Part shown: positions 39,101-48,552 of the stretch, in pieces | How positions within the stretch are numbered: the first letter of the stretch is position 1 | How the letters are laid out: every line of letters starts with the position of its first letter | Assembly (NCBI RefSeq): GCF_001431535.1 | Contig: NZ_LDJK01000002.1 | Span: forward strand, 1 to 64,000 | Source: Stenotrophomonas chelatiphaga | Lineage (GTDB): Bacteria > Pseudomonadota > Gammaproteobacteria > Xanthomonadales > Xanthomonadaceae | DNA length: 64,000 nt | Direction of reading: 5' to 3' | Position numbers and translations under genes: made by a program | The notes under the pieces: generated by a model | The model's database searches: none | What the model saw: the letters and a program-made list of their open reading frames with translations, nothing else | Told to the model about the DNA's origin: nothing

Positions 39101-39295
39101 ATCGTTGTCGATCAGGTGGCCGATGGCCATCGCCGCTACCTGCTGCGATGAACTGCTGGCCTGCCACTGGCTGCGTGGCGCCAGTTCCTGCGCGCTGCAG
39201 ATCCCGGCCCAGGCAAGGGTCGGCAGCAACAGCAGGCGCGCCATGCCCGCCGTCGCGCCGCGGATCGGTTTCCCGTTACCGGCTTGCAGCACCAT
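36173..39295 (-). CDS. Large secreted protein, discoidin domain plus (alpha/alpha)6 glycosidase-like domain
   Basis: 1040 residues, exported by a Sec signal (long n-region, then MARLLLLPTLAWAGICSAQ). About residues 40-165 form an F5/8 type C (discoidin-like) carbohydrate-binding domain (TVTGGAFSSGHWFQVDVGQP, and YLRVASPERTSDWG). The central part is beta-rich, and about 560-960 has the helical-barrel features of six-hairpin glycosidases (YNRSFIRDGMATSAVLLRMG, THSYWDDYWGIKGW, MPHTWIGAEYGRTLFGML). The substrate is unknown. A GAGGAG lies before the ATG and a LacI-type palindrome 61 nt upstream. A family assignment (for example GH63/GH15-like) needs a structure search. Confidence 0.85.
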   Translation of the reverse strand: MVLQAGNGKPIRGATAGMARLLLLPTLAWAGICSAQELAPRSQWQASSSSQQVAAMAIGHLIDNDPATVTGGAFSSGHWFQVDVGQPALLGGVRITWDVSNPEGYTLQTSLDGKQWDLAYTMGDSLGGVETLFFAPRQARYLRVASPERTSDWGVSILEMEPLDTRSSARLAQLGAEPAAALWQGGRAVGVPAAADGTHVLDVALPRALATTGLVVDWAEGAHGAAQLEVQDANGRWTMLARDRQAGSRPQSWLAGTAAVSAHGLRLRVEGSAPSIRRIRLLGPAAVMTPMKRYQVAASGAQRALAPASLQMQQTYWTAVGVHAGVQKSIFDEYGNIEAFKGAPLVQPIWRSADGHAAGAAGHPLRHALRDGWKPMPSAAWSPQPGLDLHSEAFAIELGGQPVTLLRHRLHNTGTTPINGTLTLAVRPMQMNPPWQNGGLSPIREVAIEGRTISVNGRRLLQSLTPVDAAGAAPFGMEGSSEISAAIASGQLPHAQRAEDADGLAAAALAYRMALQPGESRAVVVAFPLGTAPAAADGSLPQAPPLVLPDAPADADAQFDALAARASADWQARLGQVGLRLPDNSLVDMLRAQAAYMLINQTGPAMQPGPRNYNRSFIRDGMATSAVLLRMGEAAVARDCLAWYSAHGVHANGLVSPILNNDGSVNTGFGSDIEYDSQGQYISLVADVARLDGGPESVRAYLPKVKAAMRFLQELRERTLVPGYMASHPAPERFAGILAPSISHEGYPAPTHSYWDDYWGIKGWHDGAWLADALGDRETALWAREQGRLLHDAVADSIRATMAWKGIDFIPSSADLGDGDPTGVSIALDPTGAQDVLPDAALRTTFARYLDDVRKRTQPGALYAYTPYEIRNVLSYVHLGQPEAANELLRGLLHDRRPLEWQVLAEVVHSRLRFPRYLGDMPHTWIGAEYGRTLFGMLMREDDDALSLLPGTPASWLVGDGLAVERLPTAYGTLKLDARQRDGVLSVTLGEGLREGTAVRVWWPSRTRPHSVRVDGRRVDAFDADGVLLPRAFKHLEARW

Positions 39296-39355
39296 CTCTC
39301 CACTCCTCTACGCATTGGTAACCCCACGCTGGGGTGAGCAGACGCTAACAGGCAC

Positions 39356-39369
39356 TGGAAGCGCTTACA
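39356..39369 (-). promoter_or_regulatory. LacI-family operator-like palindrome
   Basis: TGGAAGCGCTTACA has the central AAGCGCTT palindrome bound by many LacI-type sugar regulators. It lies 61 nt upstream of the secreted glycosidase-like gene, in the right place for a promoter-proximal operator. No LacI-family gene is in the window. The rest of the 39296-39787 gap has only one small ACCCCA/TGGGGT hairpin (about 39321-39335) and no gene. Confidence 0.55.
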
Positions 39370-39787
39370 CGACGCGCTGCGGTAGGCCGCCGGCGCCGCT
39401 CCAGGCCTGACCGGGCCTGAGGCCGGGATGGCTTGGGGGTCCGCGGGAACGGCGTCGCAAGGACGAGGAAAGGCGATTGCGCAGATCGCTGGCTGAACGC
39501 GCCAGATTGCGCCAGATTCCCACGCGGGCGTGCAAGCGATTCCTGGTAGCCCGCATTCCGCTGACACCGCATCCTGCCCGGGCTCGGTCGTCCATCTTGC
39601 GGTTGAAGTCGGGCCATAGCCCGCACCTCTCGACGATCCTGAGCCTTGTGTGGCGTAAATGGCTTGTCGGTGAGCCGGTCCATCGGGCCGGGAGCGACCT
39701 GCGATGTCGCCGTGAGGCTGTTTCTACATCCGCTTTTCCCGGTTCTGGGATAGTTCGGATTCAGACCAGTCCTATGGCGGATTCCTC

Positions 39788-40537
39788 ATGAACCAGGTGC
39801 CGATCGTCCACGCAACGGAGATGTTGGCCCGCGCGTTCGGCGTTGTCGCAGCGAGCGTACGACGGCAGTCCAGTGAGAATGACGGCGTGACGGCGAGGTT
39901 CGACGTCGTCGATGACGCTGGCCAACAGTGGCGGCTGGAGGCAGCGCCCATGCGCCGTCAGGCTGGCCACCACGCGCGGCCCCCTGGCGCGACCCGCTGG
40001 GGCCGGCATTGGGTGCTGAGGGAAGTACTCGCCGCGCAGGACGGACCGGGCGATGCAATGCCGCCGCAACCGCTTCTGGTCGAACCGGCACCGCCCTGCA
40101 TACCCGATGCCTGGGAGTGCGCCGACGGGCGCGCGCTGGAGCGGGTGGGCAGCTGGCTCGCACAGCCGGCTGGCCTGCCCACGGCAACGGACATCATGGG
40201 ACAGGCGTTCGTCGATATGTGGCTCGGCAACCGCCAGCACATCGCGACCATGCACGCGCGTGCCGAAGCGCTTCACGATGCATTGGCCCGGCATGTTTCG
40301 GCATTGGAACAAGCCCCGGCGGGCGGTGCTGCATCGCCGGTATGCAACGAAGCCTATCGCCACCAGCGCGTGCTGCGGCATCTGGTGGAAACCCAGCAGT
40401 TGCTGCTGGGCCCGCAGGCGGCGGGGCATCCGGTTGCGGTGCGTCGCGACGCGCTGCGGCGCCTGAACGCCCTGCTGGAAACCGAGCGGACCCGGAGCGT
40501 ACAGGGCGATACGTTATGGTGGGCCGGAGCGGGCTGA
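39788..40537 (+). CDS. Hypothetical protein, no family recognised
   Basis: 249 residues, soluble, with no signal peptide or membrane segment. It has an N-terminal alpha/beta part (VHATEMLARAFGVVAASVRR, ARFDVVDDAGQQWRLEAAP), then a DAWECADGRALERVGSWLA stretch, then a helical C-terminal half (HIATMHARAEALHDALARHV and YRHQRVLRHLVETQQLLLG). GC and codon use match the genome core. No Shine-Dalgarno stands out. It stands alone between the glycosidase and the EamA transporter. A real gene by length and coding bias; function unknown. Confidence 0.7.
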   Translation: MNQVPIVHATEMLARAFGVVAASVRRQSSENDGVTARFDVVDDAGQQWRLEAAPMRRQAGHHARPPGATRWGRHWVLREVLAAQDGPGDAMPPQPLLVEPAPPCIPDAWECADGRALERVGSWLAQPAGLPTATDIMGQAFVDMWLGNRQHIATMHARAEALHDALARHVSALEQAPAGGAASPVCNEAYRHQRVLRHLVETQQLLLGPQAAGHPVAVRRDALRRLNALLETERTRSVQGDTLWWAGAG

Positions 40538-40555
40538 TCCCCCCGCGGTCGCCGT

Positions 40556-41482
40556 CTATTCGCCCGGCTTGGCGGCCGCGCTGGCGGCTTCGCTCTTCGC
40601 CCGGCGTGCCAGCACCGCTTCGCGGTGTGCGATGTAGGCATTGGAACCGAGGATGATCAACGCGCCGATCACGGTCCAGCGATCCAGCACCTCATCGAAC
40701 AACAGCCAGGCCATGACGCTGACCAGGGGCAACTGCATGAAGCTGATCGGGGTCAATGCGGACACCTCCCCCAGGCGCAGGGCGCGGGTCCACAGCAGCT
40801 GGCCAAGCGTGCCCAGCACCCCCGTGAGCGCCAGCCACAGCCAAGCGATGCCGCTGGGCCATTGCCAGACGAACAGCGCCGGTATCAACGACAGCGGCAC
40901 CCAGAACACATAGGTGTAAAACACCACGGTATCGGCGCTGTCCACGCGGGTGAGCTGCTTGATCTGGATGGCGACCACCGAGCTCAGCACGGCCGCGGCC
41001 ACCGCCACCAGGCTGCCCGCGCTGAAGCTGCCGGTGCCCGGCCGCACGATCACCAGCACACCGATGAAGCCGATGATCACCGCGGCCCAGCGCCGCACGC
41101 GCACCGTCTCGCCCAGCCACAGCACCGCGGCGATGGTGACGAACAATGGCGTGGAGTAGGACAGCGATACGGCCTGCGCCATCGGCAGATGACCCAGCGC
41201 CCAGAAAGCGCACAGCATCGAGGCCAGGCCGATCGCACTGCGCATGAAGTAGCGCGGAAGCTGCTGGGTTTTCAGCGGGGCGCGGCCGGGGCGAAGCAGC
41301 ATCGGCAGCAGCGCCAGCAGGCCGAACGCGTTGCGGAAGAAGGCCACTTCCTGGGTCGGCACGTAGGCGGTGGCATAGCGGATGGCCAGCGCCATGAAGC
41401 CGAACGACAACGTACTGCCCAGCATCAACCAGGCCGCGCGTATCGGCGGCGCGCGGGTACTCGAAAGGGAGGGGGTCACCAC
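40556..41482 (-). CDS. EamA/DMT-family transporter
   Basis: 308 residues with ten predicted membrane segments in two five-helix EamA repeats ([20 protein letters not shown] near the start and [16 protein letters not shown] near the end). The family exports metabolites such as amino acids or drugs. Its stop side faces the gene at 39788; its start overlaps the end of murB by 7 nt, so it is probably co-transcribed with murB and pyrD, although it has no known role in cell-wall synthesis. Confidence 0.88.
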   Translation of the reverse strand: MVTPSLSSTRAPPIRAAWLMLGSTLSFGFMALAIRYATAYVPTQEVAFFRNAFGLLALLPMLLRPGRAPLKTQQLPRYFMRSAIGLASMLCAFWALGHLPMAQAVSLSYSTPLFVTIAAVLWLGETVRVRRWAAVIIGFIGVLVIVRPGTGSFSAGSLVAVAAAVLSSVVAIQIKQLTRVDSADTVVFYTYVFWVPLSLIPALFVWQWPSGIAWLWLALTGVLGTLGQLLWTRALRLGEVSALTPISFMQLPLVSVMAWLLFDEVLDRWTVIGALIILGSNAYIAHREAVLARRAKSEAASAAAKPGE

Positions 41483-42519
41483 TGCGCGCCGATCAGCCTC
41501 GGTTCCGGTTCAATGGCGACCGAGAAGGTTTCCAGCACCGAAGCGGAGATGCGCCTGGCCAGGGCCAGCAACTCGGCGCCGCTGGCGTTGCCATGGTTGA
41601 CCAGCACCAGCGCATGGCTGGGCGCCACCCCGGCATCGCCTTCGCGGAATCCCTTCCAGCCGCAGTGCTCGATCATCCAGGCGGCCGATACCTTGCGCTG
41701 GTCCTCGCGTTCTGCCGGATACACCGGCAGTTCCGGGAAGGACTGCAGCAGCACCTCCACCTGGTCCACGCCAAGGATCGGATTCTTGAAGAAGCTGCCC
41801 GCATTGCCCAGTACGTCCGGGTCCGGCAGCTTGCGGCGGCGGATCGCGATCACCGCGTTGGCCACGTCCACCGCACTGGGCGTATCGATGCCCTGCGCCT
41901 GCAGTTCTTCGGCGATGCCGGCGTAGTCCATGCGCAGTGCGTGCAGCAGCGGCAAGCGCAGCTCCACGGCGGTGATCAGGTAGCGCTCCGGCTGCTGCTT
42001 GAACACGCTGTCGCGGTAGCCGAAGGCACACTGTTCGGTGTCCAGCCGCACCCATTGGCCTGCATCGCGGTCCCAGGCTTCGACGGTCTGGATGAACTCA
42101 CCGACCTGGACGCCGTAGGCGCCGATGTTCTGGATCGGCGATGCGCCCACGGTGCCGGGAATCAGCGCCAGGTTTTCCAGTCCGGACAGCCCGTGCTGCA
42201 GCGACCAGAGCACCAGCTTGTGCCAGTTCACCCCGGCCGCGGCGCGCACCACGGTGTAGTCGGCGCGGTGTTCCAGGATGTCGATGCCCTGATTGGCGAA
42301 CACCAGCACGGTGCCCTGCACGTCACCGGCCAGCAGCACGTTGCTGCCACTGCCCAGCACCAGCAAGGGGCCTTCGGCCACGCTTGGCAGGGCCAGGGCA
42401 TCGGGCAGGGTGGCGGAGTCCTGGATTTCCAGCAGCTGCGCGGCCTGCGCCTGCACATGGAAGGTGTTGAGCGCCAGCAGGGAGGCGTTTTCGGTGAGGG
42501 TCCAGCCGCTGGTTGCCAT
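41476..42519 (-). CDS. murB: UDP-N-acetylenolpyruvoylglucosamine reductase
   Basis: Reduces UDP-GlcNAc-enolpyruvate to UDP-MurNAc, the second committed step of peptidoglycan synthesis. The 347-residue product has the FAD-binding [15 protein letters not shown], the substrate site [17 protein letters not shown] with catalytic serine in the [10 protein letters not shown] motif, and the type I (E. coli-like) C-terminal extension. It starts at [14 protein letters not shown], where the stop of pyrD overlaps by 1 nt (TGATG). It overlaps the EamA gene at its 3' end. Confidence 0.95.
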   Translation of the reverse strand: MATSGWTLTENASLLALNTFHVQAQAAQLLEIQDSATLPDALALPSVAEGPLLVLGSGSNVLLAGDVQGTVLVFANQGIDILEHRADYTVVRAAAGVNWHKLVLWSLQHGLSGLENLALIPGTVGASPIQNIGAYGVQVGEFIQTVEAWDRDAGQWVRLDTEQCAFGYRDSVFKQQPERYLITAVELRLPLLHALRMDYAGIAEELQAQGIDTPSAVDVANAVIAIRRRKLPDPDVLGNAGSFFKNPILGVDQVEVLLQSFPELPVYPAEREDQRKVSAAWMIEHCGWKGFREGDAGVAPSHALVLVNHGNASGAELLALARRISASVLETFSVAIEPEPRLIGAQW

Positions 42520-43574
42520 CACAGGCCTCCCACCGCACCGCGACTGGGTGCTTCGCGGCGGCGACGGATCGCTTCGACGCATTCGGAAACCAGCGCCGGG
42601 CCGCGGAACACCAGCCCGCTGTAGAGTTGCACCAGCGCGGCACCGGCGGCCATCTTGGCCACGGCATCGGCACCGGAGCTGATTCCGCCCACGCCGACCA
42701 GCGGCATGCTTTCCGGCAGCCGCGCGCGCAGGCGGCGCAGCACCAGCGTGGACTGGTCCAGCAGCGGCGCACCGGACAGGCCGCCGGCCTCGTTGGCGCG
42801 CGCATCGCCGGCGATGCGGCTGCGATCGATGGTGGTATTGGTGGCGATCACCCCGTCCACCTGCAGTTCGGCCAGCACGCGCGCTGCGGCATCGATATCG
42901 CGCTCATTGAGATCCGGTGCCACCTTGACCAGCATCGGCACGCGCTTGCCGTGCACGCCGGCCAGCTGTTCCTGGCGTTCGCGCAGGCCGGCAACCAGCT
43001 GGCGCAGGGCGTTTTCTTCCTGCAGTTCGCGCAGGCCGGCGGTGTTGGGCGAGGAGATGTTGACGGTGATGTAGTCCGCCAGCGGGTACACCTTGTCCAG
43101 GCAGGCGATGTAATCGTCCAGCGCCTGCTCGTTGGGGGTGTCCTTGTTCTTGCCGATGTTGATGCCCAGCAGCCCGCGGCGGTCGCGTGCGGCTTCCACG
43201 TTGCGCACCAGTGCGTCCACGCCGGCGTTGTTGAAGCCCATCCGGTTGATGATGGCGCCGTGGTCCGGCAGCCGGAACAGCCGCGGCCTGGGGTTGCCCG
43301 CCTGCGGGCGCGGGGTGATGGTGCCGATCTCCACCGACCCGAACCCCAGCGCGAACAGGGCGTCGATGTGCGCCCCGTTCTTGTCCAGCCCCGCAGCCAG
43401 GCCGACCGGGTTGGGGAAGGTCAGGCCGAAGGCGGGCGTGGGCAACGGCGCGATGCGCGGCGCCACCAGCGGCGTGGTGCCGAAGCGGTAGGCGGTGTCC
43501 AGCGCGGCCAGGCCCAGGCCGTGGGCGCGCTCGGCATCGAGGGAGAACAGGAAGGGGCGTGCAAGCGAGTACAT
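42519..43574 (-). CDS. pyrD: Dihydroorotate dehydrogenase (quinone), class 2
   Basis: Oxidises dihydroorotate to orotate with quinone as acceptor, the fourth step of pyrimidine synthesis. The 351-residue product has the N-terminal membrane-associating helix ([19 protein letters not shown]), [23 protein letters not shown] with the catalytic serine, and the C-terminal phosphate site [12 protein letters not shown]. The open frame continues upstream but the family begins at MYSLARP. Coupled to murB downstream by a 1-nt overlap. Confidence 0.95.
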   Translation of the reverse strand: MYSLARPFLFSLDAERAHGLGLAALDTAYRFGTTPLVAPRIAPLPTPAFGLTFPNPVGLAAGLDKNGAHIDALFALGFGSVEIGTITPRPQAGNPRPRLFRLPDHGAIINRMGFNNAGVDALVRNVEAARDRRGLLGINIGKNKDTPNEQALDDYIACLDKVYPLADYITVNISSPNTAGLRELQEENALRQLVAGLRERQEQLAGVHGKRVPMLVKVAPDLNERDIDAAARVLAELQVDGVIATNTTIDRSRIAGDARANEAGGLSGAPLLDQSTLVLRRLRARLPESMPLVGVGGISSGADAVAKMAAGAALVQLYSGLVFRGPALVSECVEAIRRRREAPSRGAVGGL

Positions 43575-43581
43575 GGGCAGA

Positions 43582-44352
43582 TCAGTCCAGCGTGCCGAGG
43601 AAGGCACGGGTTTGGTATTCAAAAGCGACCTTGCCGTCGACGGCATGCTGGTCGAACAAGGTGCGCAGCGCGGCAAGCATCGATTCGTGATTCGGCTGGC
43701 CGGCAGTGGGGGCGTAGGACGAAGAGAGCAGGCGACCCTGCAGGGCATCGAAGTCCAGCATCTGCACGTTGGGGAAATAGCCGATGGCCTGCAGGCCGCC
43801 GGCGAACCAGTCACGCATCTGCTCGTCGGTCTGGTAACGCTCGGCCACCGCGCTGTAGTCGGTGCCGAACTCCAGCAGCAGCTGTTCGTAGCCGCGCAGG
43901 AACGGGGACGCATCCAGCAGGCGCGAGTTCCAGAACACCAGCACCCGTCCGCCCGGGGCCAGGATGCGTTTCCACTCGCGGCGCACGGCGTGCGTGTCGA
44001 ACCAGTGGAAGGCCTGCGCGGCGCTGACCAATCCGATGCTGGCATCGGCCAGGCCGGTCGCCTCGGCGGTGCCATCGGCGGCGCGGAAGCGGGGGTACTC
44101 CGTACCCAGCCAGTGCTCGGCTGCCGCGCGCATGGCTGCATTGGGTTCCACTGCGATAAGCGGATGGCCGGCGGCCAGCAGGATCTGGCTGGAAATGCCG
44201 GTGCCGGCCCCGATGTCGGCAACCAGCGCCTCGCGCGGCACGCCTTGTTCGTCATGCAGCCAGCGCAGCAGGGCCGGCGGATAACCCGGGCGGAAGCGCA
44301 CGTAGTCTTCGACGCGGTTGGAAAAACGGGATGCCGATTCAGGAGTGCTCAT
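43582..44352 (-). CDS. SAM-dependent class I methyltransferase
   Basis: 256 residues, cytoplasmic. It has the Rossmann SAM-binding motif ([21 protein letters not shown]), the acidic residue of motif II ([14 protein letters not shown]), and post-I motifs [11 protein letters not shown] and [16 protein letters not shown]. This layout is that of small-molecule methyltransferases acting on lipids, quinones or trans-aconitate-like acids. The substrate cannot be told. It starts at [14 protein letters not shown]. Its stop is 7 nt from pyrD, so co-transcription is likely. Confidence 0.88.
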   Translation of the reverse strand: MSTPESASRFSNRVEDYVRFRPGYPPALLRWLHDEQGVPREALVADIGAGTGISSQILLAAGHPLIAVEPNAAMRAAAEHWLGTEYPRFRAADGTAEATGLADASIGLVSAAQAFHWFDTHAVRREWKRILAPGGRVLVFWNSRLLDASPFLRGYEQLLLEFGTDYSAVAERYQTDEQMRDWFAGGLQAIGYFPNVQMLDFDALQGRLLSSSYAPTAGQPNHESMLAALRTLFDQHAVDGKVAFEYQTRAFLGTLD

Positions 44353-44359
44353 GCCCACC

Positions 44360-44644
44360 TCATGATGAAACGTGGGCCAGCCAGGCCAGGCCACCGAAGA
44401 AGGCAAGGAAGGCGCCGATGGCCAGCACCGCGCCCAGCACCATCAGCCAGCCGAGGACCAGGCCCCCGATGGCCAGCCCGTCGCCGTCGAGCTCGTGCGG
44501 GCGGCGGCGGATTTCGGCGCGGGCCATGTGCCCGGTGATGATCGCCCCGATGCTGGCGATGAAGGGCAGCACGGTCCAGCTGCAGATCCCCAGGACCAGG
44601 CTGGCGACGGCCAGTCCACTGGTATGACGGTTAGGCACGCTCAT
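44360..44644 (-). CDS. DUF4190 small membrane protein
   Basis: 94 residues with two hydrophobic hairpins: LAVASLVLGICSWTVLPFIA with IGAIITGHMARAEIRRR, and GLAIGGLVLGWLMVLGAVLA, the DUF4190 pattern. Function of the family is unknown. It lies 7 nt upstream of the methyltransferase and is co-oriented with it. Confidence 0.8.
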   Translation of the reverse strand: MSVPNRHTSGLAVASLVLGICSWTVLPFIASIGAIITGHMARAEIRRRPHELDGDGLAIGGLVLGWLMVLGAVLAIGAFLAFFGGLAWLAHVSS

Positions 44645-44690
44645 GCGGGTCCTCCCTAAAGACCCGGCCATGATAGAGGTTGTGCCTCGA

Positions 44691-45473
44691 TTAGCCCATC
44701 AATACCTGACCACCGTCCACATTGAGCACGTGCCCGGTAATCCATCCGGCCAGCGGCGAGCACAGGAACAGGGCGGCATGGGCGATCTCTTCGGGCCGGC
44801 CGAAGCGGCCGAAGGGAATCTTCGCCAGCGTGCCGTGGTACAGCGCCGGATCGTCCACGCGGCGGCGGTCCCACAGGCCGTCTTCGAATTCGATCGAGCC
44901 CGGCGCGATCGCGTTGACCCGGATCCGGTACTGCGCCAGGGCCAGCGCCTGGCTGGTGGTGTAGTGGGACAGCGCGGCCTTGGCCGCGGCGTAGGGCGCA
45001 GCGCCCGGACGCGGTTGCTGGGCGGCGATGGAGGACAGGTTGAGGATGCAGGCATCGGTGGATGCACGCAGCCAGGGCAGGGCCAGCCGCGAAGCGCGCA
45101 CCGCTGCCATCAGGTCGACCTGCAGGCTGGCGGCCCAGCCGTCTTCGTCGTCGGCCATGCCGTAGCCGGTCGCATTGTTGACCAGCACATCGATGCCGCC
45201 CAGCGCTTCGGCAGCGTTTTCCAGCCATCCGCCGATCTGCTCCAGACCGGAGAGATCGGCGGCGTGGGTATGCAGCGGGGTGCCCTGGTCCTGGGCATCA
45301 CGTGCCAGGGCGGCGAGGCCCTGCTGGCCGCGCGCGCAGACCGACACCGACGCGCCTGCGCCGGCGAAGGCCAGCGCGATGCAGCGCCCGATGCCCTTGC
45401 TGCCACCGGCGATGGCGACCCGGCGGCCAGCCAGCGTCGCGCCATGCCCGGCGGCAGTGCGGCCCGTGTCCAT
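44691..45473 (-). CDS. Short-chain dehydrogenase/reductase
   Basis: 260 residues, classical SDR fold: GSKGIGRCIALAFAGAGASV, NNATGYGMADDEDGW, LSSIAAQQPRPGAAPYAAAK with the Tyr-Lys pair, and VNAIAPGSIEFEDG. Substrate unknown. Its ATG at 45473 overlaps the stop of the aldehyde dehydrogenase gene by 1 nt, so the two proteins are made together and may work on related aldehyde or alcohol substrates. Confidence 0.9.
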   Translation of the reverse strand: MDTGRTAAGHGATLAGRRVAIAGGSKGIGRCIALAFAGAGASVSVCARGQQGLAALARDAQDQGTPLHTHAADLSGLEQIGGWLENAAEALGGIDVLVNNATGYGMADDEDGWAASLQVDLMAAVRASRLALPWLRASTDACILNLSSIAAQQPRPGAAPYAAAKAALSHYTTSQALALAQYRIRVNAIAPGSIEFEDGLWDRRRVDDPALYHGTLAKIPFGRFGRPEEIAHAALFLCSPLAGWITGHVLNVDGGQVLMG

Positions 45474-47005
45474 CACAGGTCGAACTTGATGCCCTGGGCC
45501 AGCGGCAGCGAATCCGAATAGTTGATGGTGTTGGTCTGCCGGCGCATGTAGACCTTCCAGGCATCGGAGCCGGATTCGCGGCCGCCGCCGGTGTCCTTCT
45601 CACCACCGAAGGCGCCGCCGATCTCCGCACCGGACGTGCCGATGTTGACGTTGGCGATGCCGCAGTCCGAACCGGCCGCCGACAGGAAGCGCTCGGCGGT
45701 CTTCAGGTTGGTGGTGAAGATCGACGAAGACAGGCCCTGCGGCACGCCGTTCTGCATGTCGATGGCTTCGTCCAGCGTGCTGTACTTCATCACGTACAGG
45801 ATCGGCGCGAAGGTCTCGTGCTGCACCACTTCATCGCTGTTCTTCAGCCCGGTGACGATGGCCGGCAGCACGAAATTGCCGGCACGATCGATGCGGGTAC
45901 CGCCGGTCTGCACGGTGCCGCCGCTGGCCTTGGCCTTTTCAATGGAGGCCAGGAACTGCTGCACGGCGCCGTCGCTGTTGAGCGGGCCCATCAGGTTGGC
46001 CGGGTCGGTCGGATCGCCGATCTTGCCTTCCACCTGCTTGTACGCCTTGACCAGCGTGGCCAGCACGTCGTCATGGATGGATTCGTGCACGATCAGCCGG
46101 CGGGTGGTGGTGCAGCGCTGGCCGGCGGTGCCGACCGCGCCGAATACGATGCCCGGGATCGCCAGCTTCAGGTCCGCGGTCTCGTCGAGGATGATTGCGT
46201 TGTTGCCGCCCAGTTCCAGCAGGCAGCGGCCCAGGCGATGGGCGACCTTCTCGGCGACGGTGCGGCCGACCTGGGTCGAACCGGTGAAGCTGATCAGCGG
46301 CACGCGCTTGTCGGCCACCATCGTTTCCGACAGCGCAGTGCCGGCATCGTTGATCAGGAAGAACAGGTCCGGGAAGCCGGCATCGCGCAGCGCTTCATTG
46401 CAGATGCGCATGGAGGCGATCGCGGTCAGCGGGGTCTTGTTCGACGGCTTCCACAGGCAGATGTCGCCGCAGACGGTGGCCAGGAACGCATTCCACGCCC
46501 ACACCGCGACCGGGAAGTTGAACGCGCTGATGATGCCGACCAGGCCCAGCGGCTGGTACTGCTCGTACATGCGGTGGCCGGGGCGCTCGGAATGCATGGT
46601 GTAGCCGTACAGCATGCGGCTCTGGCCCACCGCGAAGTCGGCGATGTCGATCATCTCCTGCACTTCACCGTCGCCTTCCGGCTTGCTCTTGCCCATTTCG
46701 AGGGCAACCAGCGAACCCAGCGCATCCTTGTTGGCGCGCAGGGCTTCGCCACACAGGCGCACCGCTTCGCCACGGCGCGGGGCCGGGGTGGTGCGCCAGA
46801 TCTTGAAGGCTTCCTGCGCCCGCGCGATCACGGTTTCGTATTCGTCGGCGGTGGTGGCGCGGACCTGGGCGATGGCTTCACCGGTGGTCGGGTTGACCGG
46901 GGTGATCAGCTCGCCGCCGGTGGCGGTGGACCACTCGCCATTGCCCAGATAGGTACCGGCGTTGATCGCATCCAGGCCCAAGGCCTTGAGCAGCTTGGCA
47001 GACAT
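45473..47005 (-). CDS. amaB: Aldehyde dehydrogenase, AmaB/ALDH7 type
   Basis: NAD-dependent oxidation of alpha-aminoadipate semialdehyde and similar aldehydes. The 510-residue product is an ALDH7 member: [47 protein letters not shown] with the catalytic glutamate, and the nucleophile Cys in [18 protein letters not shown]. The C-terminal half has [20 protein letters not shown], typical of this group. In Pseudomonas amaB works in lysine catabolism; no other lysine genes are nearby, so the pathway is inferred from the family only. Confidence 0.9.
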   Translation of the reverse strand: MSAKLLKALGLDAINAGTYLGNGEWSTATGGELITPVNPTTGEAIAQVRATTADEYETVIARAQEAFKIWRTTPAPRRGEAVRLCGEALRANKDALGSLVALEMGKSKPEGDGEVQEMIDIADFAVGQSRMLYGYTMHSERPGHRMYEQYQPLGLVGIISAFNFPVAVWAWNAFLATVCGDICLWKPSNKTPLTAIASMRICNEALRDAGFPDLFFLINDAGTALSETMVADKRVPLISFTGSTQVGRTVAEKVAHRLGRCLLELGGNNAIILDETADLKLAIPGIVFGAVGTAGQRCTTTRRLIVHESIHDDVLATLVKAYKQVEGKIGDPTDPANLMGPLNSDGAVQQFLASIEKAKASGGTVQTGGTRIDRAGNFVLPAIVTGLKNSDEVVQHETFAPILYVMKYSTLDEAIDMQNGVPQGLSSSIFTTNLKTAERFLSAAGSDCGIANVNIGTSGAEIGGAFGGEKDTGGGRESGSDAWKVYMRRQTNTINYSDSLPLAQGIKFDL

Positions 47006-47132
47006 GCAGACTCCCTCTTTTCGCGTTGTATTGGGGCAGCCGCAGGCCCTGGGGGCAGCGGCGCACTGAGCCGGAGATGGTAGCAGAGGGCCCGGCGGGG
47101 CCATGGTGCGGTGCGGTGGGGCGGACGTTATC

Positions 47133-47217
47133 GGTAGCGCCGAGTCGTGCTCGGCGGGGGCGGTGGGAAGCAGAGGCGTGACGGCCCCCGCCCCGGTAGT
47201 GACGGCCGCTGGCCGTC
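47133..47217. repeat. Two SMAG/REP palindromes
   Basis: A GTAGCGCCGAG-type unit (47133-47155) and a GTAGTGACGGCC-type unit (47196-47217) in the gap between the aldehyde dehydrogenase start and the galE end. Nothing else is seen in 47006-47252. Confidence 0.7.
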
Positions 47218-47237
47218 TGCTTTTGCTCGTGGTGGCG

Positions 47238-47254
47238 GACGACCTTAGGTCGTC
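47238..47254 (-). terminator. Palindrome at the galE stop
   Basis: GACGACC-TTA-GGTCGTC spans the last base of the galE stop codon region and resembles the GTCGTC palindromes at 34.3 kb. It could act as a 3' end stabiliser or terminator; it has no T-run. Confidence 0.4.
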
Positions 47255-48248
47255 ACGCTCCTTGCCTGGACCAGTCCGGCTGATCCCGGTGCCAGCGCCA
47301 CGCGCTTTCAATGATCGGCCCCAGTTCGGTCCAGCGCGGTACCCAGCCCAGTTGCGCCCGCGCCTTCGCGCTGGATGCCACCAGGCTTGCCGGGTCGCCG
47401 TCCCGGCGCGGTGCCACCTCGAACGGCACCGGCTTGCCGGACACCTCGGCCGCGGTCGCTATGACCTCCCGCACCGAGAAGCCTTGGCCGTTACCCAGGT
47501 TGAACGCATGCGCGCCGGCACTGGCTTCCATGAAATCAAGCGCAAGCGCGTGTGCCTGGGCAAGGTCCTGCACATGCACGTAGTCCCGTACGCAGGTGCC
47601 ATCCGGTGTCGGGTAATCGTCGCCGAACACTTTCAGCGCCGGACCGTCGCCCAGCGCGGCCTTCAGTACATTCGGTATCAGGTGGGTCTCGCACAGGTGG
47701 GCCTCGCCGATACCCTGATCGGGCAGGGCACCTGCAGCGTTGAAGTAGCGCAGCGTCACCGAACGCAGGCCGTAGGCGTGGGCGGCGTCGGCCAGGATGC
47801 GCTCGGCCATCAGCTTGCTGGCGCCGTAGGGGTTGATCGGGGCCTTGGGGTGTTCTTCGTCGATGAGGTCTGCCACCGGGTTGCCGAACACCGCTGCCGT
47901 GGAAGAAAACACGATGCGGCCCACGTCATGACGACGCATCGCTTCAAGCAGGTTGAGCGTACCGGCCACGTTGTTCAGGTAGTACGCGTAGGGCTGGGTG
48001 ACAGACTCCCCCACCAGCGAACGCGCACAGAAGTGCATTACGGCGTCGAAGTGTCCACCTGCCAAGGCCCGGTCCAGCGACGCCGGGTCCAGCAGATCGG
48101 CGTGGATGAAGTCGCCCCAGCGCACTGCGCCGCGATGACCGGTGGAGAGGTTGTCCAGCACGGTGACCCGATGGCCCTGATCATGCAGCCAATGCGACAT
48201 GTGGCTGCCGATGTAGCCGGCGCCGCCGCAGATGAGGATCTTCTTCAT
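47253..48248 (-). CDS. galE: UDP-glucose 4-epimerase
   Basis: Interconverts UDP-glucose and UDP-galactose. The 331-residue product has the Rossmann glycine motif [44 protein letters not shown], the catalytic Ser/Tyr-Lys pair (SSTAAVFG and NPYGASK), and RYFNAAGA. The start is placed at [14 protein letters not shown]; the long upstream extension is rejected. Uses the UDP-glucose made by GalU (9.4 kb) and lies next to the phosphoglycosyltransferase. Confidence 0.94.
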   Translation of the reverse strand: MKKILICGGAGYIGSHMSHWLHDQGHRVTVLDNLSTGHRGAVRWGDFIHADLLDPASLDRALAGGHFDAVMHFCARSLVGESVTQPYAYYLNNVAGTLNLLEAMRRHDVGRIVFSSTAAVFGNPVADLIDEEHPKAPINPYGASKLMAERILADAAHAYGLRSVTLRYFNAAGALPDQGIGEAHLCETHLIPNVLKAALGDGPALKVFGDDYPTPDGTCVRDYVHVQDLAQAHALALDFMEASAGAHAFNLGNGQGFSVREVIATAAEVSGKPVPFEVAPRRDGDPASLVASSAKARAQLGWVPRWTELGPIIESAWRWHRDQPDWSRQGA

Positions 48249-48407
48249 GGAATCTCGTAAGGCGTGGGGAGTTTTCAGATTTTTCCGCTGGCACCAGCGC
48301 CCTGTGTGGGGAACGCTGGAGGCGATCTTCAATATGCGAACCCAGTGAAGGATAGTGGATTCGCGTACGTCAAATTATTGGCACTTTTGGCCCGAAATAG
48401 GGTGGGC

Positions 48408-48423
48408 TGTGAAGCAGTTCACG
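48408..48423 (+). promoter_or_regulatory. CRP/Clp-like binding site upstream of the phosphoglycosyltransferase
   Basis: TGTGA-AGCAGT-TCACG differs by one base from the CRP consensus TGTGA-N6-TCACA. It lies about 130 nt before the glycosyltransferase ATG in the AT-richer 48249-48552 gap. Clp, the CRP homologue of xanthomonads, is known to control exopolysaccharide genes. Binding here is inference. Confidence 0.55.
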
Positions 48424-48552
48424 TTTTAGCAGTACTGGGGCGGGGTCAATCTCTGGTACATTTGCGTCATAAATCAATACGTTTCTTCCATTGTAGTTTT
48501 TATGGTTGCGCTGCCAGGGGAGGTCAGTGCACGAGCGAGAAGGTGCCGGAAG

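Noticed and set aside
45302-47083. 593-codon plus-strand frame across the SDR and aldehyde dehydrogenase genes
   Set aside because: Opposite strand to two genes with full catalytic motifs; no motif of its own.
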